Assembly (NCBI GenBank): GCA_027002755.1
Contig: JALWZI010000145.1
Location: 1 to 5,757 of the forward strand
Direction: 5' to 3'
Origin: Campylobacteraceae bacterium
GTDB taxonomy: Bacteria > Campylobacterota > Campylobacteria > Campylobacterales > Sulfurovaceae
DNA length: 5,757 nucleotides
The translations under genes and the position numbers were made by a program. The notes below the pieces were generated by a model, which was not told the DNA's origin, made no database searches, and saw only the letters and a program-made list of their open reading frames with translations. Shown one piece after another: positions 1 to 5,005 of this stretch (its first letter is position 1; every line of letters starts with the position of its first letter).

Positions 1-10
1 GAAATAACAT

Positions 11-18
11 CTCCTTCC
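11..18 (-). promoter_or_regulatory. Possible Shine-Dalgarno site of a divergent gene off the left edge
   Basis: Read on the minus strand these bases are GGAAGGAG, a strong ribosome binding site pointing out of the window to the left. The ATG that follows directly (bases 10-8) has no spacing, so if a gene is present its start codon more likely lies just beyond base 1. This would make positions 1-184 a divergent intergenic region. It is inferred from the SD match alone; no coding sequence of that gene is visible. Confidence 0.35.
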
Positions 19-37
19 GATGCTCTTTTGGAGCGTC
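19..37. repeat. Small imperfect hairpin
   Basis: GATGCTC (19-25) can pair with GAGCGTC (31-37) over 7 bp with one T-G wobble, leaving a TTTTG loop. There is no T-run directly after it on either strand, so it is not a convincing intrinsic terminator. It is the first of several inverted repeats in this non-coding stretch. Confidence 0.35.
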
Positions 38-41
38 ATTA

Positions 42-61
42 CCCGCATAGCACTGCGGGAT
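42..61. repeat. Inverted repeat with CCCGCA/TGCGGG arms, copy 1
   Basis: CCCGCA (42-47) and TGCGGG (54-59) form a perfect 6-bp stem with a 6-nt loop. The right arm continues as TGCGGGAT, and the same pair of arms recurs at 108-123 with a 2-nt loop. Sharing of both arms and flank suggests two diverged copies of one palindromic intergenic element. Function unknown. Confidence 0.5.
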
Positions 62-90
62 CCATCGACAAACAACTTCGATCACTTCTC

Positions 91-138
91 GGAGGCGGGA
101 CTTCAGTCCCGCAAATGCGGGATTGAAACTCCGCCTCC
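91..138. repeat. 48-nt near-perfect inverted repeat (REP-like palindrome)
   Basis: GGAGGCGG (91-98) pairs exactly with CCGCCTCC (131-138). Inside, after a G-T wobble and two mismatches, bases 102-112 pair with 117-127 (11 bp, one G-T wobble), leaving an AAAT loop, so almost the whole 48 nt folds into one long stem. A competing local hairpin is also possible: bases 95-101 pair with 106-112 (7 bp) around TTCA. It lies in the leader or upstream region of nspC and is followed by no T-run, so it looks more like a dispersed palindromic repeat or leader structure than a terminator. The structure is seen directly; the repeat-family interpretation is inference. Confidence 0.65.
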
Positions 139-148
139 AAAAGCCTGA

Positions 149-178
149 AGGACACCTCTAATATTTTTGAGAGATAAT
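149..178 (+). promoter_or_regulatory. Weak candidate promoter of nspC
   Basis: GATAAT (173-178) matches the -10 consensus at 5 of 6 bases and AGGACA (149-154) matches the -35 consensus at 4 of 6, with an 18-nt spacer. A start about 7 nt after the -10 would fall on or next to the ATG at 185, giving a nearly leaderless mRNA. If instead transcription starts farther upstream, the palindrome at 91-138 could be in the leader. Low confidence, because the region is T-rich and other -10-like strings are possible. Confidence 0.25.
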
Positions 179-184
179 ACCCTT

Positions 185-1354
185 ATGAAATCACCGAAAA
201 AAAGAAGCAGGATCACTCCCGAGATCCTGCGGCAACTCCCCTCTCCCTGCTGGCTGCTCGAAGAGCATCTGCTGGAACAGAACCTTATGATATTAAAAGA
301 TATCAAAGACCGGGCCGGGGTGAAGATCCTCCTGGCCCTCAAGGGCTACGCCCTCTGGCACAGCTTTCCCCTGGTCCGTGAGTATCTGGACGGCTGCTGC
401 GCCAGCGGACTCTACGAAGCGAAACTCTCCCACGAGGAGTTCGGCAGAGAGACCCACACCTACTCCCCCGCCTTCAAAGCGGAGGAGATCGACGAGATCG
501 CCCGGATCTCCCATCATCTGGTCTTCAACTCCCCTGCCCAGCTGCAGCGTTTCGGTCCCCAGGCCCGCGCCGCCAATCCCGCACTCTCCCTGGGACTGCG
601 GGTCAACCCCCAATACTCCGAAGCCCCCGTAGAACTCTACAATCCCTGCGGTCTCCACTCCCGTCTTGGCACCCTGGCCGAAGCCGTGGACGAAGCGACG
701 GTGGAGGCGATCGAAGGCTTCCATTTCCACGCCCTCTGTGAGCAGGACGCTTCGGCACTGGAGGGGGTCCTGCAGGCCTTCGAGGAGAAGTTCGGCCGGT
801 GGCTGCCACGGCTCCAATGGGTCAACTTCGGGGGCGGCCATCACATCACCCGCGAGGATTACGACCGGGAGAGGCTTATTTTAATATTAAATAATTTTAA
901 GTCCCGCCATCCCCATCTCGAGATCTACCTGGAGCCCGGTGAAGCGGTGGGTTGGGAGACCGGCCCCCTGATCGCTACGGTACTCGATATTGTCAATAAC
1001 GGCATGGAGATCGCCATCCTGGACACCTCCGCCGAGGCCCATATGCCCGACACCATCATCATGCCCTACAAAGCGCAGGTGCGGGGAGCAGCCGAACCGG
1101 GGGAAAAACCCTATACCTACCGCCTGGCAGGCAATACCTGCCTGGCAGGCGACATCATGGGGGACTACAGCTTCGATGAGGCGCTGAAAGTCGGTGACAG
1201 GATCCTCTTCGAGGATCAGATGCACTACACCATGGTCAAGGCCACCACCTTCAACGGCATCCCCCTCCCCGCCCTGGCGACCCTCCACCGGGACGGCTCT
1301 CTAAGCATCGACCGAAAATTCGATTACGGGGATTTCAAAAGAAGGCTGGGCTAA
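185..1354 (+). CDS. nspC: Carboxynorspermidine decarboxylase
   Basis: PLP-dependent enzyme that decarboxylates carboxyspermidine/carboxynorspermidine, the last step of the alternative spermidine/norspermidine pathway in the cytoplasm; it belongs to the alanine racemase-fold (group III) decarboxylases. The 389-residue product is slightly longer than known NspC proteins (about 380). Visible family marks: ALKGYALW with the PLP lysine K53; NPCGLHSRLG near 153-162; FHFHALCE with H182; the phosphate-binding NFGGGHH near 214-220; EPGEAVGWE near 250-258; and GNTCLAGD with catalytic cysteine C319. ATG 185 was chosen because a GAGAG SD-like run lies 11 nt upstream; an in-frame TTG at 167 would add six residues but its nearest SD (GAAGGA) is 14 nt away. 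The partner carboxynorspermidine dehydrogenase is not in the window. Bases 876-900 are an all-A/T island unlike the rest of the gene. The gene ends 20 bp from the convergent pgeF stop. Confidence 0.95.
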   Translation: MKSPKKRSRITPEILRQLPSPCWLLEEHLLEQNLMILKDIKDRAGVKILLALKGYALWHSFPLVREYLDGCCASGLYEAKLSHEEFGRETHTYSPAFKAEEIDEIARISHHLVFNSPAQLQRFGPQARAANPALSLGLRVNPQYSEAPVELYNPCGLHSRLGTLAEAVDEATVEAIEGFHFHALCEQDASALEGVLQAFEEKFGRWLPRLQWVNFGGGHHITREDYDRERLILILNNFKSRHPHLEIYLEPGEAVGWETGPLIATVLDIVNNGMEIAILDTSAEAHMPDTIIMPYKAQVRGAAEPGEKPYTYRLAGNTCLAGDIMGDYSFDEALKVGDRILFEDQMHYTMVKATTFNGIPLPALATLHRDGSLSIDRKFDYGDFKRRLG

Positions 1355-1360
1355 CCCCCC

Positions 1361-1395
1361 TCAGTACTCAATACTCAACACTCAACGCTCATAAT
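1361..1395. repeat. Degenerate heptanucleotide tandem repeat, five units
   Basis: Five consecutive 7-mers are visible on the plus strand: TCAGTAC, TCAATAC, TCAACAC, TCAACGC and TCATAAT (the last diverged). They fill most of the gap between nspC and pgeF and run into the pgeF 3' end, providing its stop codon and last six residues. On the complementary strand each unit holds TGA, and because 7 is not a multiple of 3 successive units place TGA in all three frames. The same repeat type occurs at 3666-3693. Confidence 0.75.
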
Positions 1396-2133
1396 ACAGC
1401 TCATGAAGCGCCCGTGGCACCCCTCCTCCGCCCGGTAGGAGAAGAAGCGTTCCCGTTCACAGGCGGTGCAGTGGGGACTGATCTCGATCGATGACTCCGG
1501 AACCCCTGCCTCCGACAGTTGCAGCAGGTTGACCCGTTTGAGATCCAGCATCGGCCGCCCCCGACTGCCGGCTTTCACTGCTCCTTTCAGATGCCGAAAC
1601 CGCCCGGCGACCTCCTCTCCTACTTCGTAGCAGCACCCGCCGATAGCGGGACCGATGAAGGCCCGGAGATTCCCAGGGTCGACTCCATAGCGTTCCGAGA
1701 GTCGGATGACCGTCTTTTTCACGATCCCCAGAGCGCTGCCTTGCCACCCCGCATGGACCGCTCCGATCGCTCCGGTAAGGGGATCCGCCAGCAGGATTGG
1801 TACGCAATCCGCCGTCAGGATCGTCAGGACCACATTGGACAGGCAGGTGATCAGAGCATCGGCTTTCAGATCCTCATCGACACTTTTCCACCCCAGAGAG
1901 CGCTGCCGTTCCACGGCATAGACCCGATCTCCGTGGACCTGCAGTGCGGAGATGAAGGAGGCTTCCGGACCGAAAAAATCCGCCAGTTTTCGGCGATTCT
2001 CCCTCACTCTCTCCGGATCCTCTCCCGTGTGGAGTGCCAGAGAAAAGGCCAGAGGCTCCTCCGTACTCCTTTCGGTAATGCAGTGTTTCACCCCGGGCAG
2101 TTCACCCAGGATCCGGGAGCCTTCATACTCCAT
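1375..2133 (-). CDS. pgeF: Peptidoglycan editing factor PgeF (YfiH/laccase-domain family)
   Basis: Member of the YfiH/DUF152 family, once called polyphenol oxidase. E. coli YfiH is reported to remove misincorporated L-serine-containing UDP-MurNAc precursors, and relatives act as purine nucleoside phosphorylases/deaminases. The 252-residue product is of normal length. It shows QVHGDRV (H67), LTADCVP (C110) and HAGWQG (H127), matching the His-Cys-His zinc site, then IGPAIGGCCYEVG near 160-172 and the C-terminal FFSYR..EGCHGRF block. ATG 2133 was preferred over an upstream in-frame start because AAGGAG lies 5 nt before it. The last six residues (IMSVEC) and the TGA stop are written in the heptanucleotide repeat at 1361-1395. 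It is divergent from rodA, sharing a short control region, and convergent with nspC; no intrinsic terminator is seen between nspC and pgeF. The exact substrate in this organism is inferred from the family. Confidence 0.93.
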   Translation of the reverse strand: MEYEGSRILGELPGVKHCITERSTEEPLAFSLALHTGEDPERVRENRRKLADFFGPEASFISALQVHGDRVYAVERQRSLGWKSVDEDLKADALITCLSNVVLTILTADCVPILLADPLTGAIGAVHAGWQGSALGIVKKTVIRLSERYGVDPGNLRAFIGPAIGGCCYEVGEEVAGRFRHLKGAVKAGSRGRPMLDLKRVNLLQLSEAGVPESSIEISPHCTACERERFFSYRAEEGCHGRFMSCIMSVEC

Positions 2134-2142
2134 CGTCTCTCC

Positions 2143-2173
2143 TTGCCTCGACCCGATTTCGTTTGGATATAAT
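2143..2173 (+). promoter_or_regulatory. Promoter of rodA
   Basis: A perfect TATAAT -10 hexamer lies at 2168-2173 within TTTGGATATAATA, a form typical of sigma-70-type promoters in Campylobacterota, where the -35 is often weak. A TTGCCT at 2143-2148 could be a poor -35, but its 19-nt spacer is long. The predicted start near 2180 gives a leader of about 67 nt before the rodA ATG. Confidence 0.7.
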
Positions 2174-2174
2174 A
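2169..2174 (-). promoter_or_regulatory. Candidate -10 of pgeF overlapping the rodA -10
   Basis: Read on the minus strand this hexamer is TATTAT, 5 of 6 to the -10 consensus, and is almost the mirror of the rodA TATAAT. A start near 2162 would give a leader of about 29 nt containing the AAGGAG site. No -35 is recognisable. It is the only good -10 candidate seen in the short upstream region of pgeF. Confidence 0.4.
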
Positions 2175-2187
2175 GCGCAAACTTCAA

Positions 2188-2229
2188 CCCGGAGGAGGCA
2201 GAGGAGGCCCTGCTGCTGTCGTCTCCGGG
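2188..2229 (+). promoter_or_regulatory. Hairpin in the rodA mRNA leader
   Basis: CCCGGAG (2188-2194) pairs perfectly with CTCCGGG (2223-2229). Inside it, GCAG (2198-2201) can pair with CTGC at 2210-2213 or 2213-2216. The 5' arm and loop are a purine run holding three overlapping or nearby GGAGG motifs with no start codon at a usable distance. The stem ends 17 nt before the rodA ATG. Possible roles are an mRNA stabiliser, a decoy or standby ribosome site, or a protein target; none can be chosen from sequence alone. Confidence 0.4.
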
Positions 2230-2246
2230 TGCAACGAGAGAGGCCC

Positions 2247-3467
2247 ATGGATCTGGACTGGAAAGAGGTATCCAACTACTTCAGGACCCTTCCGAAAAAC
2301 TTCGACTATCTGCTCATCATCCAGATCATCCCCCTGCTGGTCATCTCCTCGATCCTCATCAAGGAGATCAACCCCGCCCTCTTCACCAAGCAGATGGTCT
2401 ACTACAGCATCGGAGCCATCGCCTTTCTCGTCGCCGTCTTCATCCCCTGGGAGAAGATCCTCTGGTGGTTCGCACCGCTGAGCTATGTGGTCAACCTGCT
2501 GCTGCTCCTGGCGGTGGACGTGGCAGGCAAACGGATCCTGGGAGCGAGGCGCTGGCTCGAGATCCCGGGGACCCACGCCACGGTCCAGCCCTCGGAGTTC
2601 ATCAAGATCAGCGTCATTCTGATGCTTGCCTACCTGATCTACCGCGATCCGCCCCCCAAAGAAGGGTATGGCTTCAAAACCTTTTTCAAGCTCTCCATCA
2701 TCATCCTGATCCCCTTCCTTCTCATCGCCAAGGAGCCGGATCTGGGCACCGCTCTGGTCCTGATGCTCACCGGTCTGGGGATCCTCTTCCTCGTCGGGGT
2801 GCGGTGGCGGGTCTGGATCACCCTGGCCCTCGTCACCGCCCTCTCCGCCCCGGTGCTCTACAACCACCTCCACGACTACCAGAAGAAGCGCATCGCCGAC
2901 TTCCTGGGCAAACCCAGCTACCATGTCCGCCAGGCCCTCATCGCCATCGGCTCCGGCGGTCTGGAGGGCAAGGCCAAGGAGGAGGCGACCCAGACCCAGC
3001 TCAAGTTCCTCCCCATCTCCTCCAGTGACTTCATCTTCGCCTACCTGGGAGAGCGTTTCGGCTACAAGGGGATGCTGACGGTCATCGGGCTCTATATCCT
3101 CCTCATCGTCCATCTGCTGGTCCTCTCCCGGATCTACGAGCAGAACTACCTCATCAAGACCGTGGCAGCCGGGATCGCTTTTCTGATCTTCATCTACATG
3201 GATGTCAACATCTACATGATCATCGGTATGGCCCCGGTGGTGGGGGTTCCGCTGCCCATGTTCAGCCACGGAGGGACCTCCTTTATCATCTTCGCGGTGC
3301 TCTTTGGGATCCTGATCAATCTCATTGCCTTCCGGCACTATTTCCAGTATAATGCCGACGCGAAAATCACCATGATGGAGAAGGGTCAGATCAAGACCCA
3401 GGTCCCCTATGTCCCCCGCCGGATCCGGGAGCGGCAGAAGCAGCACGGTGAGAAGAAGGGTCTTTAG
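2247..3467 (+). CDS. rodA: Rod shape-determining SEDS glycosyltransferase RodA
   Basis: Polytopic inner-membrane peptidoglycan polymerase of the SEDS family, which elongates glycan strands from lipid II together with a class B PBP (PBP2/MrdA) in the elongasome. The 406-residue product has about ten hydrophobic segments from residue 20 to 361. Landmarks in order: GARRWL near 99-104, QPSEFIK near 114-120, AKEPDLGTALV with D165, IAIGSGG near 232-238, PISSSDFIFAYLGE with the presumed catalytic Asp D261, and PLPMFSHGGTS near 335-345. ATG 2247 was chosen because an in-frame TTG at 2163 would overlap the promoter -10; GAGAGAGG lies just upstream of the ATG. The C-terminal tail of about 40 residues is polar and rich in Lys/Arg. 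The CDS overlaps the following tRNA by 10 nt and its TAG stop is tRNA nucleotides 8-10. pbp2, mreB and mreC are not in the window. FtsW is a less likely alternative, given the motif pattern and no division genes nearby. Confidence 0.93.
   Translation: MDLDWKEVSNYFRTLPKNFDYLLIIQIIPLLVISSILIKEINPALFTKQMVYYSIGAIAFLVAVFIPWEKILWWFAPLSYVVNLLLLLAVDVAGKRILGARRWLEIPGTHATVQPSEFIKISVILMLAYLIYRDPPPKEGYGFKTFFKLSIIILIPFLLIAKEPDLGTALVLMLTGLGILFLVGVRWRVWITLALVTALSAPVLYNHLHDYQKKRIADFLGKPSYHVRQALIAIGSGGLEGKAKEEATQTQLKFLPISSSDFIFAYLGERFGYKGMLTVIGLYILLIVHLLVLSRIYEQNYLIKTVAAGIAFLIFIYMDVNIYMIIGMAPVVGVPLPMFSHGGTSFIIFAVLFGILINLIAFRHYFQYNADAKITMMEKGQIKTQVPYVPRRIRERQKQHGEKKGL
3325..3353 (+). promoter_or_regulatory. 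Internal promoter in rodA, probably for the tRNA gene
   Basis: TTGCCT (3325-3330, 4 of 6 to the -35 consensus) and a perfect TATAAT (3348-3353) are separated by an optimal 17 nt. Both lie in the rodA coding region (residues about 360-369). Transcription would start near 3360, about 98 nt before the mature tRNA 5' end. It fits a gene-internal promoter that lets the tRNA be made independently of rodA mRNA. Confidence 0.5.
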
Positions 3468-3534
3468 CTCAGTTGGTTAGAGCTCCCGGCTCATAACCGG
3501 GCGGTCCCGGGTTCGAGTCCCGGAGGACCCACCA
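3458..3534 (+). tRNA. tRNA with CAU anticodon (elongator-type; Ile2 or Met)
   Basis: The 77-nt sequence folds fully: acceptor GGGTCTT/AGGACCC (one T-G wobble), D stem GCTC/GAGC, anticodon stem CCCGG/CCGGG with loop CTCATAA (anticodon 3492-3494), 5-nt variable region, T stem CCGGG/CCCGG with loop TTCGAGT, discriminator A and an encoded CCA. It is not the initiator, because position 1 pairs with 72 and the G29-G31/C39-C41 run is absent. CTTTAGCTCAGTTGG and GGCTCATAACCG resemble, from memory, bacterial tRNA-Ile2, whose C34 is changed to lysidine by TilS to read AUA, so Ile2 is favoured over Met. The acceptor pairs U4-A69 and C5-G68 are mixed relative to known TilS determinants, so identity is left open. 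Its first 10 nt are the end of rodA. No clear T-run terminator follows. Confidence 0.95.
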
Positions 3535-3573
3535 CACTTCCCCTTTTCCAACGACCTGTTATCACAAATTCGC

Positions 3574-3579
3574 TATCCT
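3574..3579 (+). promoter_or_regulatory. Weak -10 candidate for the peptidase-dapA pair
   Basis: TATCCT matches the -10 consensus at 4 of 6 bases and sits in the only non-coding gap before the peptidase gene, giving a leader of about 25 nt. No -35 is recognisable at the proper distance. Read-through from the tRNA promoter is an alternative, since no terminator is seen between the tRNA and the peptidase gene. Confidence 0.25.
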
Positions 3580-3610
3580 TCCCTTGCAAAAGTATCCCGA
3601 CAGAGGATCA

Positions 3611-5005
3611 ATGACAATGATCGAGCAACTCAAGAAATTTTGCAAAAATTTCATCAAAAAACTATGCACTACCCACTACTCACTACTCACTGCGGCAGCG
3701 CTGGCGCTGCCGCTCTCAGGAGCACTCATGGCAAACTCACTGCCCAAATATTTCCACAAAACCCTTGACAACGGTCTGGAGGTCTACGCCATCCCCCTGG
3801 AGAACGGTACCGGGGTCATCACCACCGACATCTTCTACAAAGTCGGCAGCCGGGACGAGATCCTGGGCAAGACCGGGATCGCCCACATGCTGGAGCACAT
3901 GAACTTCAAGTCCACCGAACACCTCAAAGAGGGGGAGTTCGACAAAATCGTCAAAGCCCACGGCGGCGTCAACAACGCCTCCACCGGCTTCGACTACACC
4001 CACTATTTCATCAAATCCTCCAGCGCCAACATGAAGATGGCCATGGAACTCTACGCCGAGCTGATGGCCAATCTCAAGCTCACCGACGAAGAGTTCCAGA
4101 AGGAGCACAAGGTCGTGGCGGAAGAGCGGCGCTGGCGCACCGACAACAACCCGATGGGCTACCTCTATTTCCGCCTCTTCAACACCCACTACGTGGAGCA
4201 CAGCTACCACTGGACCCCCATCGGCTTCATGCACGACATCCAGCACTGGAAGATCGAGGATATCCGGGAGTTCCATGCCCGTTTCTACCGCCCCGACAAC
4301 GCCATCCTCATCGTCGCCGGCGATATCAAGCCCGAGGAGGTCTTCCAAACTGCGGAGGAGACCTTCGGCAAAGTCAAAGCCCCCCCAATGCAGTGCGACT
4401 GCTCCCTCATCACCACCAACGAGCCCTACGAGCCCCCCTCCGACGGAATCAAGCGGGTGGAACTGCACAAGGAGAACAACACTGCCGAGACCATCGCCAT
4501 CGCCTACCCCATCCCCGATTTCCGCCACAAAGACCAGGTGGTCCTCTCCATGATCGCCGAGATCCTCAGCAGCGGCAAGAGCAGCCGCCTCCAGGCGGAG
4601 CTGATGCAGAAGCACCCCCTGGCCACCCAGGTCTACGGCTACAACATGGAGCTGAGAGACCCGGGGATCTTCCTCTTCCTCGCCGTGGCCAACCCGGGCG
4701 TCAAGGCCGAAGAGCTGGAACAGGCGATCCTGGCCCAGATCGAGCGGATCAAGCGGGAGGGGGTCAACGAAGCGGAACTGGAGAAGATCCGCCTCAACAC
4801 CAAAGTGGATTTCATCCACGAGCTGGAGAGCTCCTCCTCCACCGCCACACTGTTCGGTTCCTATCTGGCGAGGGGCGACCTGAAGCCCCTGCTGGAGTAT
4901 GAGGAAGATTTGGATAAAATTACCCCCGAAAGGGTCAAAGAGGTGGCCCGAAAATATTTCGATCACAACCGATCGACCACCATCATTCTCAGGAGCAACC
5001 ACTGA
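3611..5005 (+). CDS. Exported M16 family zinc metallopeptidase (pitrilysin/PqqE-like)
   Basis: Single-unit M16 peptidase of 464 residues, close to the usual 420-460. The inverted zinc motif HMLEH gives ligands H92 and H96 and catalytic E95; the distal glutamate is probably E172 in VVAEERR, about 76 residues on. The N-terminal peptidase domain runs to about residue 245 and the C-terminal inactive-type M16 domain follows. Residues 1-41 look like a long signal peptide (basic region, hydrophobic [17 protein letters not shown], likely cleavage after A41), so a periplasmic site is expected. ATG 3611 has AGAGGA ending 3 nt upstream; ATG 3617 is also possible. Part of the signal peptide (CTTHYSLLT) is encoded by heptanucleotide repeats and is followed by a 9-bp hairpin. 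Its stop overlaps the dapA start by one base. The order M16 protease-dapA is shared, as I recall, with Campylobacter and Helicobacter. Substrate unknown; no PQQ genes are present, so a PQQ role is not implied. Confidence 0.9.
   Translation: MTMIEQLKKFCKNFIKKLCTTHYSLLTAAALALPLSGALMANSLPKYFHKTLDNGLEVYAIPLENGTGVITTDIFYKVGSRDEILGKTGIAHMLEHMNFKSTEHLKEGEFDKIVKAHGGVNNASTGFDYTHYFIKSSSANMKMAMELYAELMANLKLTDEEFQKEHKVVAEERRWRTDNNPMGYLYFRLFNTHYVEHSYHWTPIGFMHDIQHWKIEDIREFHARFYRPDNAILIVAGDIKPEEVFQTAEETFGKVKAPPMQCDCSLITTNEPYEPPSDGIKRVELHKENNTAETIAIAYPIPDFRHKDQVVLSMIAEILSSGKSSRLQAELMQKHPLATQVYGYNMELRDPGIFLFLAVANPGVKAEELEQAILAQIERIKREGVNEAELEKIRLNTKVDFIHELESSSSTATLFGSYLARGDLKPLLEYEEDLDKITPERVKEVARKYFDHNRSTTIILRSNH
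3666..3693 (+). repeat. Heptanucleotide tandem repeat inside the signal peptide coding region
   Basis: Four consecutive 7-mers, GCACTAC, CCACTAC, TCACTAC and TCACTGC, are in register; AAACTAT at 3659-3665 may be a fifth, eroded unit. Three units equal 21 nt, so the array is translated as a 7-residue period (THYSLLT) without stop codons in this orientation. It is related to the array at 1361-1395 and points the same way. Confidence 0.7.
3692..3713 (+). repeat. Perfect 9-bp GC-rich hairpin in the 5' part of the peptidase gene
   Basis: GCGGCAGCG (3692-3700) pairs without mismatch with CGCTGCCGC (3705-3713) around a CTGG loop. It starts at the last two bases of the heptanucleotide array and encodes the alanine/leucine-rich core of the signal peptide. 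Biased Ala/Leu codon use could create it, but a stem this stable about 80 nt after the start codon could slow ribosomes during signal peptide emergence. Confidence 0.5.

Noticed and set aside
119..129. GGGATTGAAAC, like the 3' end of many CRISPR repeats
   Set aside because: Only one copy is present, with no spacer-repeat periodicity in the window and no cas genes; it is better explained as one arm of the 91-138 inverted repeat.
1519..2172. Plus-strand open frame opposite pgeF
   Set aside because: pgeF on the minus strand has the zinc ligands, a strong SD and normal length; the plus frame has no recognisable features.
2163..2246. N-terminal extension of rodA from a TTG start
   Set aside because: The added residues are Arg/Cys-rich and unlike SEDS proteins, and the frame would start inside the -10 promoter region. 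The ATG at 2247 fits the family start.
2184..3446. Long minus-strand open frame opposite rodA
   Set aside because: Its product is a low-complexity Asp/Glu/Gly/His-rich sequence, as expected from the antisense of a GC-rich membrane-protein gene. It has no family features.
3535..3560. Possible terminator after the tRNA (CCCCTTTT)
   Set aside because: The T-run is only four bases and no stem other than the tRNA acceptor precedes it, so an intrinsic terminator cannot be supported.
3737..5002. Long minus-strand open frame opposite the M16 peptidase
   Set aside because: The predicted protein is rich in Gly, Val, Asp and Leu without domains, and mirrors codon bias of the true gene, which has the full zinc motif on the plus strand.
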